Assembly: GCF_964204645.1 (NCBI RefSeq)
Contig: NC_134030.1
Location: 18,669,110-18,733,109, forward strand
DNA: 64,000 nucleotides
Direction: 5' to 3'
Source of the DNA: Tubulanus polymorphus
Taxonomy: Eukaryota; Nemertea; Palaeonemertea; Tubulaniformes; Tubulanidae
A program made the translations under genes and the position numbers. Shown piece by piece: positions 1-11,534 of the stretch. Below the pieces are notes generated by a model. It searched no databases and was not told the DNA's origin. It was given only the letters and a program-made list of their open reading frames with translations. Position 1 is the first letter of the stretch. Every line of letters begins with the position of its first letter.

Positions 1-332
1 ATGATAACAGTTTACACGTAATAACTCGATCAAAACACTTACACTGCTGGCCTATCACAGTGCAGGTGTTACAGTACGTCGTCTTCAACTGGACACGTGA
101 TCTCAGCACATCCGGTGACGTCATTGGTGTATATAAACTAGAAGGCTTACGCGTTGTAGGAACTGATATTTTACTCGGTTACAACTACCTCGAATCACTG
201 AGTGTTAATTCTGACGGCTTTCTCGTCATACTGTGCGTTTTAATAAGACCAGGTGTTTTACAGTCGAATGTTAAAATTGAATTTGAAGTGAAATCTATCT
301 CTATAGGAGACGTACAAGTCTACAAACCCAAG
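1..332 (+). CDS. R1 exon 1 (3' part): CUB-like module
   Basis: The frame is open from base 3 to the donor at 332/333 (aag|gtgagt, phase 0). It encodes the last CUB-like module of exon 1, matching R4 from about 34411 to 34740 almost base for base. The final 30 residues are the type-1 version and differ sharply from type-2 genes. Confidence 0.8.
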
Positions 333-890
333 GTGAGTAAAGATGTCCACTCGGCTATAGCTAAATTTAATGTAACTTATTTTGTGAACCAAAGAATATG
401 CATCGTCAAACCCCTTTTCTTTTTCTAATTGCGATAACGAATTTGATTTCAAATTCAATTTCAAAACACGGTGCCCTCGCGGTGCGACTGATCGAAAAAA
501 GTATCTAAAAACTTTAATCAGCCGTTCATTATTCATTCATTTATCCTTCCCTTCCGAACGGATGAAATGCCGTATGAAATATGGTATGAAATGACGTATG
601 AATATGAAATAATGTCTAGTGAAATGAGCGTTTGTCAGAGATGACGTCAAAAACACGTGCGCACCTGCTGACATAAACAATAACGTTCTGAAATTACCCA
701 TTTAGAAATCACATTTCTCTGTAATGGCTAAAATTAAATTCGAACCAGTAGCATATTTGATATTTGTTTTAATATATCACATTTGACAAAAGAAATTTTA
801 CGTAATATTTCGATGTTTCTTCTATTTACAGCGGCACCGCTGAAAGATATTTATGAATTCTCATAGAAACTAAATTCATTGATATTGTAG

Positions 891-2192
891 GTAAAGCGTG
901 ATCGGTTTATATCATCAAACCCCTTTCCTTTTTCTAAGATGAGGTTTAAGTATGGTGTATTCAAGTATGAATTCGAATGGAAAGTTGAAATCTATGACAT
1001 CGATCTGAAATTAGCGGTGCTGTCTGTGAATTGCGAAAATGCTGGATTTTATATATATGATGGTGGTAATTTCACAGCTAGACGCTATGGTCCGTATTGC
1101 CCCAGCCTATCGGGATATAGACGAAGCGTCGTCAGTCTGATTACATCAGGCGGCCCGGTGATCATGGTGGGCTATTCCATTAACAGTCAAATCCGGCACA
1201 AGGGCGGTGTGGTATTACGTCCGTCTGACTGTGACGGCTACGCGCTACGGGATAGGAGAATACAGCGTTTCAGTGCCGCTGACGTCACGCTGTTTCACGG
1301 TTTCACCCGAAAATCGGGACGTTCCATTACATCATAGTATCAACATATTATCACCGCACGAATATGAAATGAACTCGTCTTTGCCTGATTTTATCTCGAC
1401 ATCTACGCCGTGTAGTCGTTATTTGTCTATCGATAGGCAGCGCCTCGATAACAGTCTCGTACTGCACACTGTTACAGTAAATGATACGCGCTTGTTCAGA
1501 AGACGCCCGTACATCATTGAATTGAGGCGTGTATGTCAAACAACGGATAGACGTAACAGACTGCGGAATGGAATAAAGGCGACTGCGGAATCTTTCAGTC
1601 GCCGAACTACCCGGCTTCGGTCGGATATTCGAGTAATACGATCAGATACAATCTCAAGTTCAAATGGAATACAGCCCCGATAGAGTTTTACCGATTCGTT
1701 ATAAAATATATGGAAATAACACCGTGCATGAAAAATTCCAAAGGGGTTCGATACTCCATCTTTTACGTCGAGGTAATGAAATACAAAGACAGCGAGACGA
1801 AACACGAAGATAAACTATGCGGGATATGCGCCCGAGCAGGATTACAGTTTTATAGTATAAGTACAGGTCCCCTCTGGTTCGAACTGAAGAACGATATACC
1901 GAAATTCCGTATTCAATACATTTTAGAGAAACAATTATTGATGAAACCGCGCGATATTGCCTGCAAATCAGGACTCATAGATTCAGGAGTTTCCTGCGTC
2001 AAATATATCAGAGACAAACGTCTGAATTGGGAGAACGCTGAATTGTACTGTCAACAGAAATACGGAGGACATCTTTTCAGTATCAACTCGGAACATGAAA
2101 TGATTGCTATTAAAAGATTATTTGCTAGTAAACTTCTTCGAGATGGCTATACACAGAAATCACTTGTAGTGATGATCGGCTTAAAACTGCAG
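891..2192 (+). CDS. R1 exon 2: CUB-like modules and first half of C-type lectin domain, frameshifted
   Basis: The acceptor is tattgtag|gtaaag at 890/891 and the donor is ctgcag|gtaaac at 2192/2193, both phase 0 by alignment with R4. The reading frame changes after about 1251 (extra base) and changes back after about 1561 (10 bases missing). About 105 residues are therefore misread and the original frame stops near 1337. The end encodes the lectin half with the NWENAELYCQQKYGGHL motif and the VMIGLKLQ strand. Confidence 0.75.
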
Positions 2193-2264
2193 GTAAACTA
2201 TACACGAATTTTCAAACGTCTTCTGTCAACAGAGATGTTTTAAATTTTCAGCATTTATTTCTAG

Positions 2265-5200
2265 CCTAAACTCGGTTATTACACGTGGACTGACGGGAAA
2301 CCCCTGAGCTACACAGAGTGGTTTAAACCAACGGGAAACGAAACGGTACCAGCAGTTATTCGAGGATTGATATCTTCTCAACGAAAACAACCGATAAATG
2401 ACGTCAATGCGCCGTGTACGGCGATGATACTGAATAATCCACGAGGATCGGCGAACTGGGTTCGATTCCCGTGTCAAATCGAAGACGACCACACGAGTTT
2501 CATGTGTGAATTTGACGGAGTTGATGTTGGAGAAAAACGGGGAAATGCAACTGTCAACAGTAGTGAATATGGACCAATTGAAATGATGTTTTCATATATT
2601 CAGAGAAATAATTCACCGTGTAAACGAGGTTGGCTTGGTTTAGCCGGACAGTGTTATCAGATACTGACAGACTGGACAAACAAACAGGGTTTGGATATCA
2701 GAGGAGCGAGAGAAATGTGTCGTGAAATCCACGGAGAAATAACTCATCACGAATCTGACATCATTAAAAACATAATTGAAACATTGCACTATCGGCACCA
2801 ATATGGCGCTATACTGACCTCTGATGACAGAATTATAAAACCAATAATCACTAGAGATGACATAACTCATACGCAGATAGTTAAATGGATGATAAAACAG
2901 TTCGATAATGTCACAGATGTAGCGCATTCAGTGCTATGTTCCTATAATGTAACTGATGAAGAGTTGGCTTGTATAAGCAGTTGTAAATCGTGGCAATTTA
3001 AATGTAATGATCAAAGATGTATCAGCGATCATCGCGTATGTGATACTAGAAACGACTGTCAACACGGTGAAGATGAACTCGATTGTTCGGGTTCAAACTT
3101 ACACAGTCAGTTCCACTGCTCAGATGGACGAGTTGTATCAATAAGTGGTTTCTGTAATTTCATAAATGATTGTGTTGATGGTTCTGATGAGAACTCGTGT
3201 CGTCATCCTCCGTGTTTTTTCGAGCAATTTCGCTGCAAGAGTGGTCAATGTGTCAGTAAGTATAAAAGATGTGACGGAGTAACTGATTGTAAAGACGGCT
3301 CCGATGAAATTGAATGCACCTCTCAACTGTGCCAGGGGTTTTTGTGCAACAGTGGAGACTGTATCAGTTATCAGTTGTATCAGGATGGTGTCGTGGATTG
3401 CAGTGGAAGTCTTGAAGAAGATGAATTAGTAACAAATGCTAATGTTACGTTGAATCCTACAGTTAACTGTAATGATGGAAACCTATGTACGACTAACTTC
3501 ACAGATCTCTGTACGGATTCCGATGAACAAAGATGTTCTTTCGATTCTCCTCATTGCTATTCTAGACGTCACAGGTGTATTTTGGAGAGAATGACAAATG
3601 GTTACCCAGTTTGTAGAAATCTTCAGCATATATTGAGATGTGAAACATTTGATTGTCCAGCTGGTACTGTAAAATGTTCAGCATCTTACTGTATACCGAT
3701 GGGACAGGTGTGCGATGGTCGATCCGATTGTCCTAATTCAGAAGACGAGCGAAACTGCGAGACTATGTCATGTCCCGGCATGTTCAAATGTGGCCAGGAA
3801 AACCGATGCATTCCTCAATCTGAAGTTTGTGATGGTGTTGTGAATTGTAACCATACTACTGATGACGAGGCTTTCTGTAACGTAACGTGTCCTGGGGGTT
3901 GTAAATGTCAAGGCCTTTTGATCGACTGCGGGAATGCCGGTTTAACAAATATTACCGATCTTTTCTCGGCATCAACTCGAGTTCTGATTCTGTCGAATAA
4001 CACAATTATCCTGGAGATATCGACATTTGTTTCATATGATTATCTTCGTTTGCTCAACATCTCCTTAATTAAATAAATTGTTTTATATTTTACCAAATGC
4101 ATTCGCAAAGCTGCATAATCTATACACATTAGACCTGACATATAACAACGTAACATCATTATCCATAAATACATTCACCGGGCTGTATAGTTTGAAAGAG
4201 TTATTTATAACTAAAAATCCACTACGTCATTTAGCGGACGATACCTTCCAAGAGTTGAGATCACTTAGATCTCTCGATCTTCACGGACTTTCCTTGGTTT
4301 TACTTGGAGGAAATGTGTTTAGAGGTTTATCTACATTACATTCTTTGAATATCAGCAGTAACACCATTCATCATATTTCACGATATGCCTTTGTCGGTTT
4401 ATCTTCACTTGAAATTCTAGATATCAGCAACAACTACAAAGTTATTTCTGTCGACAGAACAGTTTTCAATAATTTGACATCATTGCGCTCCTTACGGTCT
4501 GACGCGTACAAGTTTTGCTGCATGGTTCCGAGTGTTGACCGGTGCATTCCCGAAGCAGATCAATTTTCATCCTGCTCTGATCTGATGGGTAACACAGCCC
4601 TCAGAGCTATCATCTGGGTCATCTCTACGTTCAGTTTCTTTCTGAACAGTATCGTCATTTTATTCCGTGTTCGATCATTTCGACTTTCATCCAGCGAAAA
4701 GCGTAACATATCTTCTGACATCATTATCATCAGTATCGCAGCTTGTGATTTTCTGATGTCGATTTATTTGTTTCTGATCGCGGGAGCTGATTACGTGTAT
4801 AAAGGAGTTTATTACCTACATTCTGAAACTTGGACGGACAGTTCGTTGTGTAGTTTCGCTGGTGTTATGGTGACTATTTCTTGTGAAGGCTCATTGACGT
4901 TTCTATTCATTCTAACGCGTCACAGATATTCAAATATCGTTGATCCATTTTCTGGAAGCTCGATTTCATCTCCGAGATATGTGTCCATTATTTCTTGCCT
5001 ATGTTGGCTCATCGTAAGTGTAATTTCTATAATACCACTGTCACAATCGACTTATTTCGGCAATAAATTTTACGGATCTACTGGAGTTTGTTTACCTATG
5101 AATTTAATTTCAATCGATAGCAATGCCTGGCAATATTCATTCGCTATTTTTGCCGTGTTTAACTCTGTCGTACTTGCTACAATAATGATGACGTATGCAC

Positions 5201-5493
5201 AGATGTATAAACTCGTATCCGGAAGCAGGTCCGGCTCGGGTAGAGCTGATCCTACCGAATTGGTTCTGGCGCGTAGGAGTTTAGTGATAAATCTGTGTAA
5301 TTTATTTTGCTGGTTACCGATAATCGTCGTTCAGTTTTGCGCTGTATTTCGAGTAGAGATACCGAACCAAGTGGCGGCTTGGTTGGCGGTACTTTTCCTA
5401 CCGATCAACTCGTCACTGAATCCACTTCTTTACACCATCCTCACTATCGATATAAAATCAATACGAGCAAAAACCAAACGCCGAAACTATTAG
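2265..5493 (+). CDS. R1 exon 3: lectin domain end, second lectin-like domain, LDLa repeats, LRRs, 7TM (frameshifted)
   Basis: The acceptor is ttctag|cct at 2264/2265. The exon is open to 4076 through the lectin end, the degenerate second lectin-like domain and the LDLa repeats with CDGVTDCKDGSDEIEC-type calcium boxes. A 4-bp insertion in the first LRRs then shifts the frame. The 7TM half (4078-5493) keeps the FCC hinge, TRHRY at the end of TM3, CWLP in TM6 and NPLLY in TM7. Confidence 0.8.
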
Positions 5494-5774
5494 AAGAAAC
5501 GGCAATTAATGAAATCCTAACTCTTGTGTGGATTGATTGGCCTGCATGTAAGTTATAATGTATTTGAAGTCTTTTTAAACCGCGTGTATTGGCTTAGTTC
5601 TTATGGTATTTTTCTTTCATCTTCAATGATCTGGTCCCCCTTAGAGGTCGTCCATTAATTCTCTCTTTGTTTGAAACATTACAATTATGTAATAATTACA
5701 TTAAATAACATATTGAATTGAAACGGACGACATGCGCACCGACAAAAAGATGGCAGAAAACTAACCTTTTAGAA

Positions 5775-5780
5775 AATAAA
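5775..5780 (+). terminator. Candidate polyadenylation signal of R1
   Basis: This is the first AATAAA I noticed after the R1 stop, about 280 bases downstream. It is conserved after R4. No transcript evidence. Confidence 0.3.
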
Positions 5781-6629
5781 TCCTATCCTGTCCAAATACA
5801 CTCCTATGATTTGAACTTAAGCGCTGCAGTTTCGAAATTTTTTTACAATCAATATTCTATTTCGAATATTTGAGATACAAAGGAAAAGAAACATAGACCT
5901 ATGTATTCACTTGAAGAAATAAATTTACCGCCAATTATAAATAGGTGAATTTTAAACTGTCTTTTGATATTTATCTACCAGTAAAAGCCTTCTATAAGGA
6001 CATATATCCATATCTACGTTACACAGTCGAAGTCTAAAGTGTATCATTCCACAGTAACTGTTAGGATTTTACCAATTTCATCGTAGCAAAGTAAGAAGCC
6101 GGAGTGTATTGCATTCAACTAACTCATAATCAGTACTTAACGCTACCTCGGGATACAATTTACCAATCCCAGCATAAAAATCTTGAAAATTAAGCCACAC
6201 AAAGAAATACCCTAGTTTTTCGTCAGAAATGTTTCTGGTGAGCGATTTTTCTATTGCTTTAAGAAAAATGCCAATGCCAACCAAAGACTCAGAAAAAATT
6301 ACAGAAACAGTATTGATTTCTTTCTCTGAAGATTATCCACACAGAGGACGTGTTAATCTAGTGTAAAATAAGTAAACCGTGGTCAGAAAAGTGAACGATG
6401 ATAGTAGATAACAAGCCAGGTAAATACCATAGATTAGATTGAGAAAAAAGTTATGGGTTTAGATTGCGACATACAGTTAACCCCTTCTATACCACTCTCT
6501 TATACCACCATTTACACCAAACGCCAGGTTTTCTCTATGTACGGACTATGTCTATGTCCCGCCAACACGTTTCCACAGTACAGTCCAATACAATTTTAAA
6601 TGCAAGGTAAAACAGCCCCGATATGTGGC

Positions 6630-6900
6630 AGGGTTTATAACAGCGTTCCTACCAGCTCAGCTAGTGGGAATATTCTCTTTGTAACAGCGGCAGTGTCTGC
6701 CTTGGACGCCAGGCTTCGAGAGTTCGAACCTCGGGAAGGATAGATATTTCTACCTGTTACATTCGGCGCCTGTCCGGGCCGAAGGCCACCGAAAATTTTT
6801 AGTTACGTTTCTTTAGTACCACAGCAGACCTACGGCAGTCATAAATGAATGACGATGAAATCGTGAAGGAAGCACGTTTCTCCCGGTTTTTTACATATAA
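6630..6900 (+). repeat. tRNA-derived SINE-like element (copy 1)
   Basis: A pol III A-box-like stretch (ccagctcagctagtggg, about 6652-6668) is followed about 50 bases later by a B-box-like stretch (gagttcgaacctc, about 6718-6730). A tRNA-unrelated tail containing gcctgtccgggccgaaggcc follows. Boundaries are approximate because no target duplication is obvious. The same sequence recurs at about 41375-41640 as part of the block duplication. Confidence 0.5.
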
Positions 6901-7344
6901 AATGAAAACTTTGGCATTTATCCTTGTTAAGGAATCAATAACATACACATGTATATCTCATAGAGTGATTGAAGACACTTAATTAACTCATCTGAAGTGA
7001 CCCAACGTTGCTCAGATTTCTTTCTGCTTCTGGTCCTTTAAAATGACAAAAATCGAACTTTGTAATAGCCGACGAATTAGGGACTGTTTGCCGTTCATGT
7101 TCGGGTCCTAGAACCTTTCATATAAACCGACGTGACGGGCGCGTCATGTGCTGTTACAATGTGATGACACCCGGCAACTAACGTTCTCGTCGTTAGCTGT
7201 TTCCAGCGTTTTCGCTTTATTTGTGGATATTCAAGGACTGAGCATGTCGATGTATACAAAGTAAAGTAACACTAGAAGCTAGTACTGAAAGGTCGAAACG
7301 AGAGAATTTTATTGGAAATGTATATTTTATTATAACCATGCAGA

Positions 7345-7946
7345 TTAAGGATTACCAGATATCGGATTGTCCTTTATTACAGCCGCCCGGTCATAGTTCA
7401 CCTCGTCTACCACCATTTCAACTGGTCTTTGTATTTTTTCTTTGCCAGTGGCTTTGCGTTTGCTTTGGTCGTTACATTGGCCTTGCCTTTGCCCCTGACG
7501 TCTGCGATGAGGCAGATAAAGCTGATCTGGGTTAGGTCTTCGCCCAGCATGTGCGCTAAGGCCATCTATCGTGGTATAAGTTTTTCCTTCCACAGTGTTT
7601 CCACCCTGCGGAGTAGTAAGTGATCGCGGAGTGTTGCTTGTCTATTTATCAGAGAACTGTTCCGGAGTGGTTCCACTCTGCGGAGTAGAAAATGGTCCTG
7701 GAGTGTTGCTTGTCCATTGATCAGATGTATAATCGTCCTTTACTTTATCTGCTGGGTCATTGTCCGTCGCTTTTACTTTCACTGTAGCTGGTCTTAACCT
7801 TTGCCTTCGAAGTGGATCTCGTTCAGGTTTTCGCCAAGTCTGTGCACAGGGTCATCTACCATAATATTAGCAGCTCCCCAAATATGACTAAATTGAGCAT
7901 GCGCAATTACCATCAGAATGATCGCTAGCGTAAAAACCTTCAGCAT
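7345..7946 (-). pseudogene. Decayed or spliced secreted-protein locus with repeated Thr/Pro-rich module (copy 1)
   Basis: On the minus strand an ATG at 7946 opens a 50-residue frame with a good signal peptide (MLKVFTLAIILMVIAHA) that stops at 7794. Shifting one base gives an acidic/lysine stretch and then two copies of a module beginning TSNTP and containing STPQSG or TTPQGG. The modules are separated by a TAG where the other copy has TGG. A third stretch, to 7345, is rich in Arg, Lys and Gln. A LGENLNEI-like segment after the signal peptide recurs further on as LGEDLTQI in another frame, so the locus grew by internal duplication. I recognise no family. It may be a pseudogene or an unspliced gene. 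Confidence 0.4.
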
Positions 7947-8442
7947 CGCGATTTTCTCTGAAAGAGAAGATTTAAACATAAACATATCTTAATATGATTT
8001 TAGGCGTTTAGCCGTACCATTTAGCAAAATAATAGGAACTCATAATGACTTAATGCCTTATTCACTTATCATAAGTTTGAAATTTGCTTATACGTTAAAC
8101 GTTTCTACATTTACGTAATGAATGACTATGACTGAAGAGCTTGATGATAAAAGTTCTTTTTCAGAATATTCGTATTCTATCCCGAATATTTTGATTTTCG
8201 AGCTTCAAAATCGATTGAATTTGCATAATTCAGTTGCAGATAAACCCCCCATTGTGCGTGGTGGGTTGTCAGCAGCATTGGGAAAACGTGAAACTATTCT
8301 TATCTGTGCTTATAGTCTAAGCTTTCAAATCAGTTTTAACCACAAACCTATGTATTTTTCGTGGCGATTTATTGAAATTCGTTTTAACTTTTTTTCACGA
8401 AAATTAATCGCCGCTGGGCGACTTAAAGACCTTATGCAGAAT

Positions 8443-8527
8443 GTCTCTGTGAGTGTTACTGTGAGTGTTACTGTGAGTGTCTATGTGAGTGTTACTGTGA
8501 GTGCCAATGTGAGTGTTACTGTGAGTG
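8443..8527 (+). repeat. Short tandem repeat, 12-bp gtgagtgttact units (copy 1)
   Basis: About seven imperfect units give a Val-Ser-Val-Thr pattern in one frame of a 157-codon open stretch (8122-8595). Nothing else supports coding. Confidence 0.7.
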
Positions 8528-8610
8528 GTCTACTAATGAAATTTTCAATTTTGATATTATCTACATATAATACAATGTATAATACTATAAGATGATTTAA
8601 TATAATGTAA

Positions 8611-9619
8611 TTGGCCTGATCAATAAACTTAGTAACCCTAGTGTTCGCCTGTGTATTAAACGCAGTAACTCTAGTATTGGCCTGTTGAATAAACGTAGAA
8701 ACCCTTGTGTTGGCCTGTTAATAAACGTAGCTACCCTAGTGTTCGCCTGTGTATTAAACGCAGTAACTCTAGTGTTGGCCTGGTGAATAAACGTTGAAAC
8801 CCTTGTGTTGGCCTGTTAATAAACGTAGCTACCCTAGTGTTCGCCTGCTTAATTAACGTAATTACTCTAGTGTTGGCCTGTTGAATAAACTTAGAAACCC
8901 TTGTGTTGGCCTGTTAATAGACGTAGCTACCCTAGTGTTGGCCTGTTAATAAACGTAGCTACCCTAGTGTTCGCCTGTGTATCAAACGCAGAAACTCTAG
9001 TATTGGCCTGTTGAATAAACGTAGAAACCCTTGTGTTGGCCTGTTAATAAACGTAGCTACCCTAGTGTTCGCCTGTGTATTAAACGCAGTAACTCTAGTG
9101 TTGGCCTGGTGAATAAACGTAGAAACCCTTGTGTTGGCCTGTTAATAAACGTAGCTACCCTAGTGTTCGCCTGCTTAATTAACGTAATTACTCTAGTGTT
9201 GGCCTGTTGAATAAACTTAGAAACCCTTGTGTTGGCCTGTTAATAGACGTAGCTACCCTAGTGTTGGCCTGCTTAATTAACGTAATTACTCTACCGTTGG
9301 CCTGGTGAATAAACGCAGAAACCCAAACCCTGGCCTGTTTGATAAACGTAGTTTATGAATGAACGTGCTGAATGAACGCAGTTACCCTAGTATTGGCCTA
9401 GTGAATGAATGTAGTTACCCTAGTGTTGGCCTGATGAATAAACGTAGTAATCCTAGTGTTGGCCTGTTTGATAAACGTAGTTACCCTAATGTCGGCCTGT
9501 TTAATAAACGCAGTTACCCTAGTGTTGGCCTGTTTAATAAACGCAGTTACCCTAGTGTTGGTCTGATTAATAAACGTAGTTACCCTAGTGATGGCCTGGT
9601 AGGTAAACGCAGTTACCCG
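8611..9619 (+). repeat. 33-bp minisatellite array (copy 1, about 30 units)
   Basis: The unit is roughly gcctgttaataaacgtag followed by ctaccctagtgttg, with unit variants alternating in a higher-order pattern over the first two thirds. The last eight or so units are all 33 bp, so both strands stay open (87 codons on plus from 9359, 88 on minus). Earlier units lose the frame. The homologous array at 43363-44045 is about 325 bp shorter, so unit number changed after the block duplication. Confidence 0.9.
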
Positions 9620-9927
9620 TAAAACTAACTTCTCATTGAAAATTGACGAATTCAAGAACTTCACGAACCTATTTTCATATTGTTTCCTCTGATTTCGATA
9701 GATTTTATGCCCGTGGTGTAAAACTGGATTGTCTGGAACTCGAACCGAAAAACCGGTTAATTAGAGTCGCCAACCACAAACCTATCCAGAACCAATTTTT
9801 GAAGGCCATTTTCATTTTTCAAAAGGTAAAACGTTAGTCAAAGTTTACGTATCAAATTAGAATAGGGTGATAAGTTTGTTTGCTTCTTTTTTGCCGAGTA
9901 TCTTCTCGAATTGTAACAGGAAATATC

Positions 9928-10400
9928 AGTAATTGGAAGATGGCGTTTTCATACCAGAGGACGAGAGGACGACACGTCACTCATCACCACAAGCAATTTT
10001 TTTCCCTAATGAATGGGAGACAGTGAGTTCCAAACAGAAAAAAGTGATGTTAAAGAAAATCAATATTATTGTCCTTATTGTAAAAAATACATTGATAAAT
10101 CTAATAAATCTCGGCATGAAAAAACTGTAAATCATAAAAAAATGTTATAGATTTTGAGACACCAGAAAATTCCAATGAAAGAAAAGAACAATTAGAAAAT
10201 ATGAAAAAAGATGAAATTAAATGTAAAGTTTGTAATGAATTTATAGCAAAAAGGAATTATAAAAGACATCTCGAATCACAAAAACACCAAAAAAATTTAA
10301 ATATAAACGTTTTAGGAACATAATATTTTGATTATAAACCACAACAAGTAAAAAAAAAAACAGTTTCAAACACTAAATCTATTTCAAATAAACCTTATAT
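9928..10400 (+). repeat. Left terminal inverted repeat of Maverick-like element (copy 1)
   Basis: It is the inverse of 12500-12964 with scattered mismatches. It contains relics of two C2H2-like zinc-finger segments (C-x2-C...H-x5-H spacing, e.g. CNVCNEFIAKRNYKRHLESQ on the opposite strand of the right repeat). This suggests the repeat includes former coding sequence. Confidence 0.75.
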
Positions 10401-10722
10401 GGAAAATGTTAGAAATTATATCGATTCGCTAGAAATAAAAGACACAATTGAAATTTTAGAAGCATTACGTAGTAAAATTGGTCCTTTAGCTATTATATTT
10501 AGATTTTTTAAAGGTGCAACAATAGAAGATTATAATAAATATATTGAAATAATGGAAAAAATAATGGACTTTGTTACAGATGTTGAATATCCAAAAATTA
10601 GTATTTCTGGAAAAGTAAGTTTTATAAAATCAGAAGCAAAAATGGATTATAATATTCAAACACATTCTGAAGAAATAATTTCAAAAACGCAAATAAAAGA
10701 GAAATTAGAAAAGAATATTTAA
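10399..10722 (+). pseudogene. Fragment of Maverick-type protein (N-terminal region ahead of polymerase)
   Basis: A 107-codon AT-rich open stretch just inside the left repeat, beginning MENVRNYIDSLEIKDTIEIL. It precedes the polymerase fragments in the same orientation. The equivalent in the second copy (44823-45077) has an internal deletion. I cannot assign a domain. Confidence 0.4.
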
Positions 10723-10890
10723 TGAATTTAAACGTCATATTGAAGAAAGATATTTTGAGGGTTCTGGTTTAACATTGCATGAAATTATATTTTTAGATTT
10801 AAATATTCATAATACAAAAAGGAATAAAGCATCAAAAAGTAATACAATGTTTAAAAATGATTCAAACTTTACAGCAGAAAAGGATATTAA

Positions 10891-11525
10891 AGGGCACATG
10901 CCCACTAAATAGAATATCATATAAAAGTCATTCTTTAAAGTAATATATTCACAAATTATAAATATGCTACTGATTTTAATTTTAGTTTAGCCTTCTCTGA
11001 GATATAAGACTTTTAAATCGGCAATTTCAGCACGTGCTCACTGTTATTGTTTATGTGTGCAGGTGCGTGTTTCTGACGTCATCTTTGTTGAACGCTAACT
11101 GTTTCTAGTCATTTCACTGGACATTTCAAAGGTCATTTTATCCTCTCGGAAGATTTTTAGAATAAATGAATTCTAAACTATTGTATATGTTGGTGCCATT
11201 ATATATGACATGATAAATATATATTAGTGGGTGTATTATATAGCTGTGATTAAAGCAAACAAATGATGTTGATTTTATAGATTTTATATAGGCTACTGCG
11301 CACTGTGAGCACACACGTGCTTGTGTTTATAACAAAGATACCGTCAAAAATAGCGCCGACTGCGGAATGTAGGTGAACTACGTAAGTCAAGAATAATTAA
11401 ACGTCTAATTAAGAGCTAATCTGTCATCTTCGTTCGATCAGTCACATCTCAGGTTGTTATTTGTATACAAAAGCAGCATTTGGTTTACTAGTCACGAAAA
11501 GTACAATTTATTGGGCATGTGCCCT
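10891..11525. mobile_element. TTAA-flanked MITE nested in Maverick-like element (copy 1)
   Basis: A 635-bp element starting AGGGCACATGCCCA and ending with the inverse TGGGCATGTGCCCT. It is flanked on both sides by TTAA (10887-10890 and 11526-11529), the piggyBac/Kolobok-type target. It has no coding capacity. It splits the polymerase-region reading frame, so it inserted after the Maverick element. A second copy lies at the equivalent place near 45251-45884. Confidence 0.8.
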
Positions 11526-11534
11526 TTAAAGCAT

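Larger units (their letters stand above)
1..5493 (+). pseudogene. R1: type-1 CUB/C-type lectin/LDLa/LRR 7TM receptor, 5'-truncated by window and frameshifted
   Basis: This is the 3' three quarters of a GRL101-like receptor whose signal peptide and first CUB domain lie before base 1. Coding exons are 1-332 (partial), 891-2192 and 2265-5493, placed by GT-AG junctions that are all phase 0. Compared with R4, R1 has a 1-bp insertion near 1251, a 10-bp deletion near 1561 that returns to the original frame, and a 4-bp insertion near 4066 that creates a TAA at 4074-4076 inside the LRR block. The 7TM part resumes in another frame at 4078. As in the family, the protein would be a plasma-membrane receptor with a large ectodomain. 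The three lesions make a functional product unlikely unless they are assembly errors. Confidence 0.85.

Noticed and set aside
828-890. Apparent exon start at ctatttacag|cggcaccgctg in R1, matching ctatttacag|tggcaccgctg in R4
   Set aside because: It reads into stops in phase 0. The acceptor at tattgtag|gtaaag gives an open frame that aligns with type-2 exon 2, so this stretch is intron.
6078-6284. 68-codon minus-strand frame ending VECNTLRLLTLLR
   Set aside because: The duplicate near 40740-40940 has a TAG in the middle and a different upstream part. No motif and no splice support, so probably chance or an unrecognised repeat.
6651-6740. Functional tRNA gene
   Set aside because: A- and B-box-like stretches are present, but no convincing acceptor stem or anticodon loop could be folded. 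A SINE head is more likely.
8122-8595. 157-codon plus-strand frame containing the VSVT repeat
   Set aside because: Its length comes from a 12-bp tandem repeat in AT-rich DNA. There is no domain or splice context, and conservation in the duplicate only reflects the recent block duplication.
8611-9619. CRISPR-like array
   Set aside because: The repeats are contiguous 33-bp units with no unique spacers and lie in a eukaryotic genome. It is a minisatellite.
9398-9664. 88-codon minus-strand frame across the minisatellite
   Set aside because: It is open only because the unit is 33 bp. The plus strand is open for the same reason.
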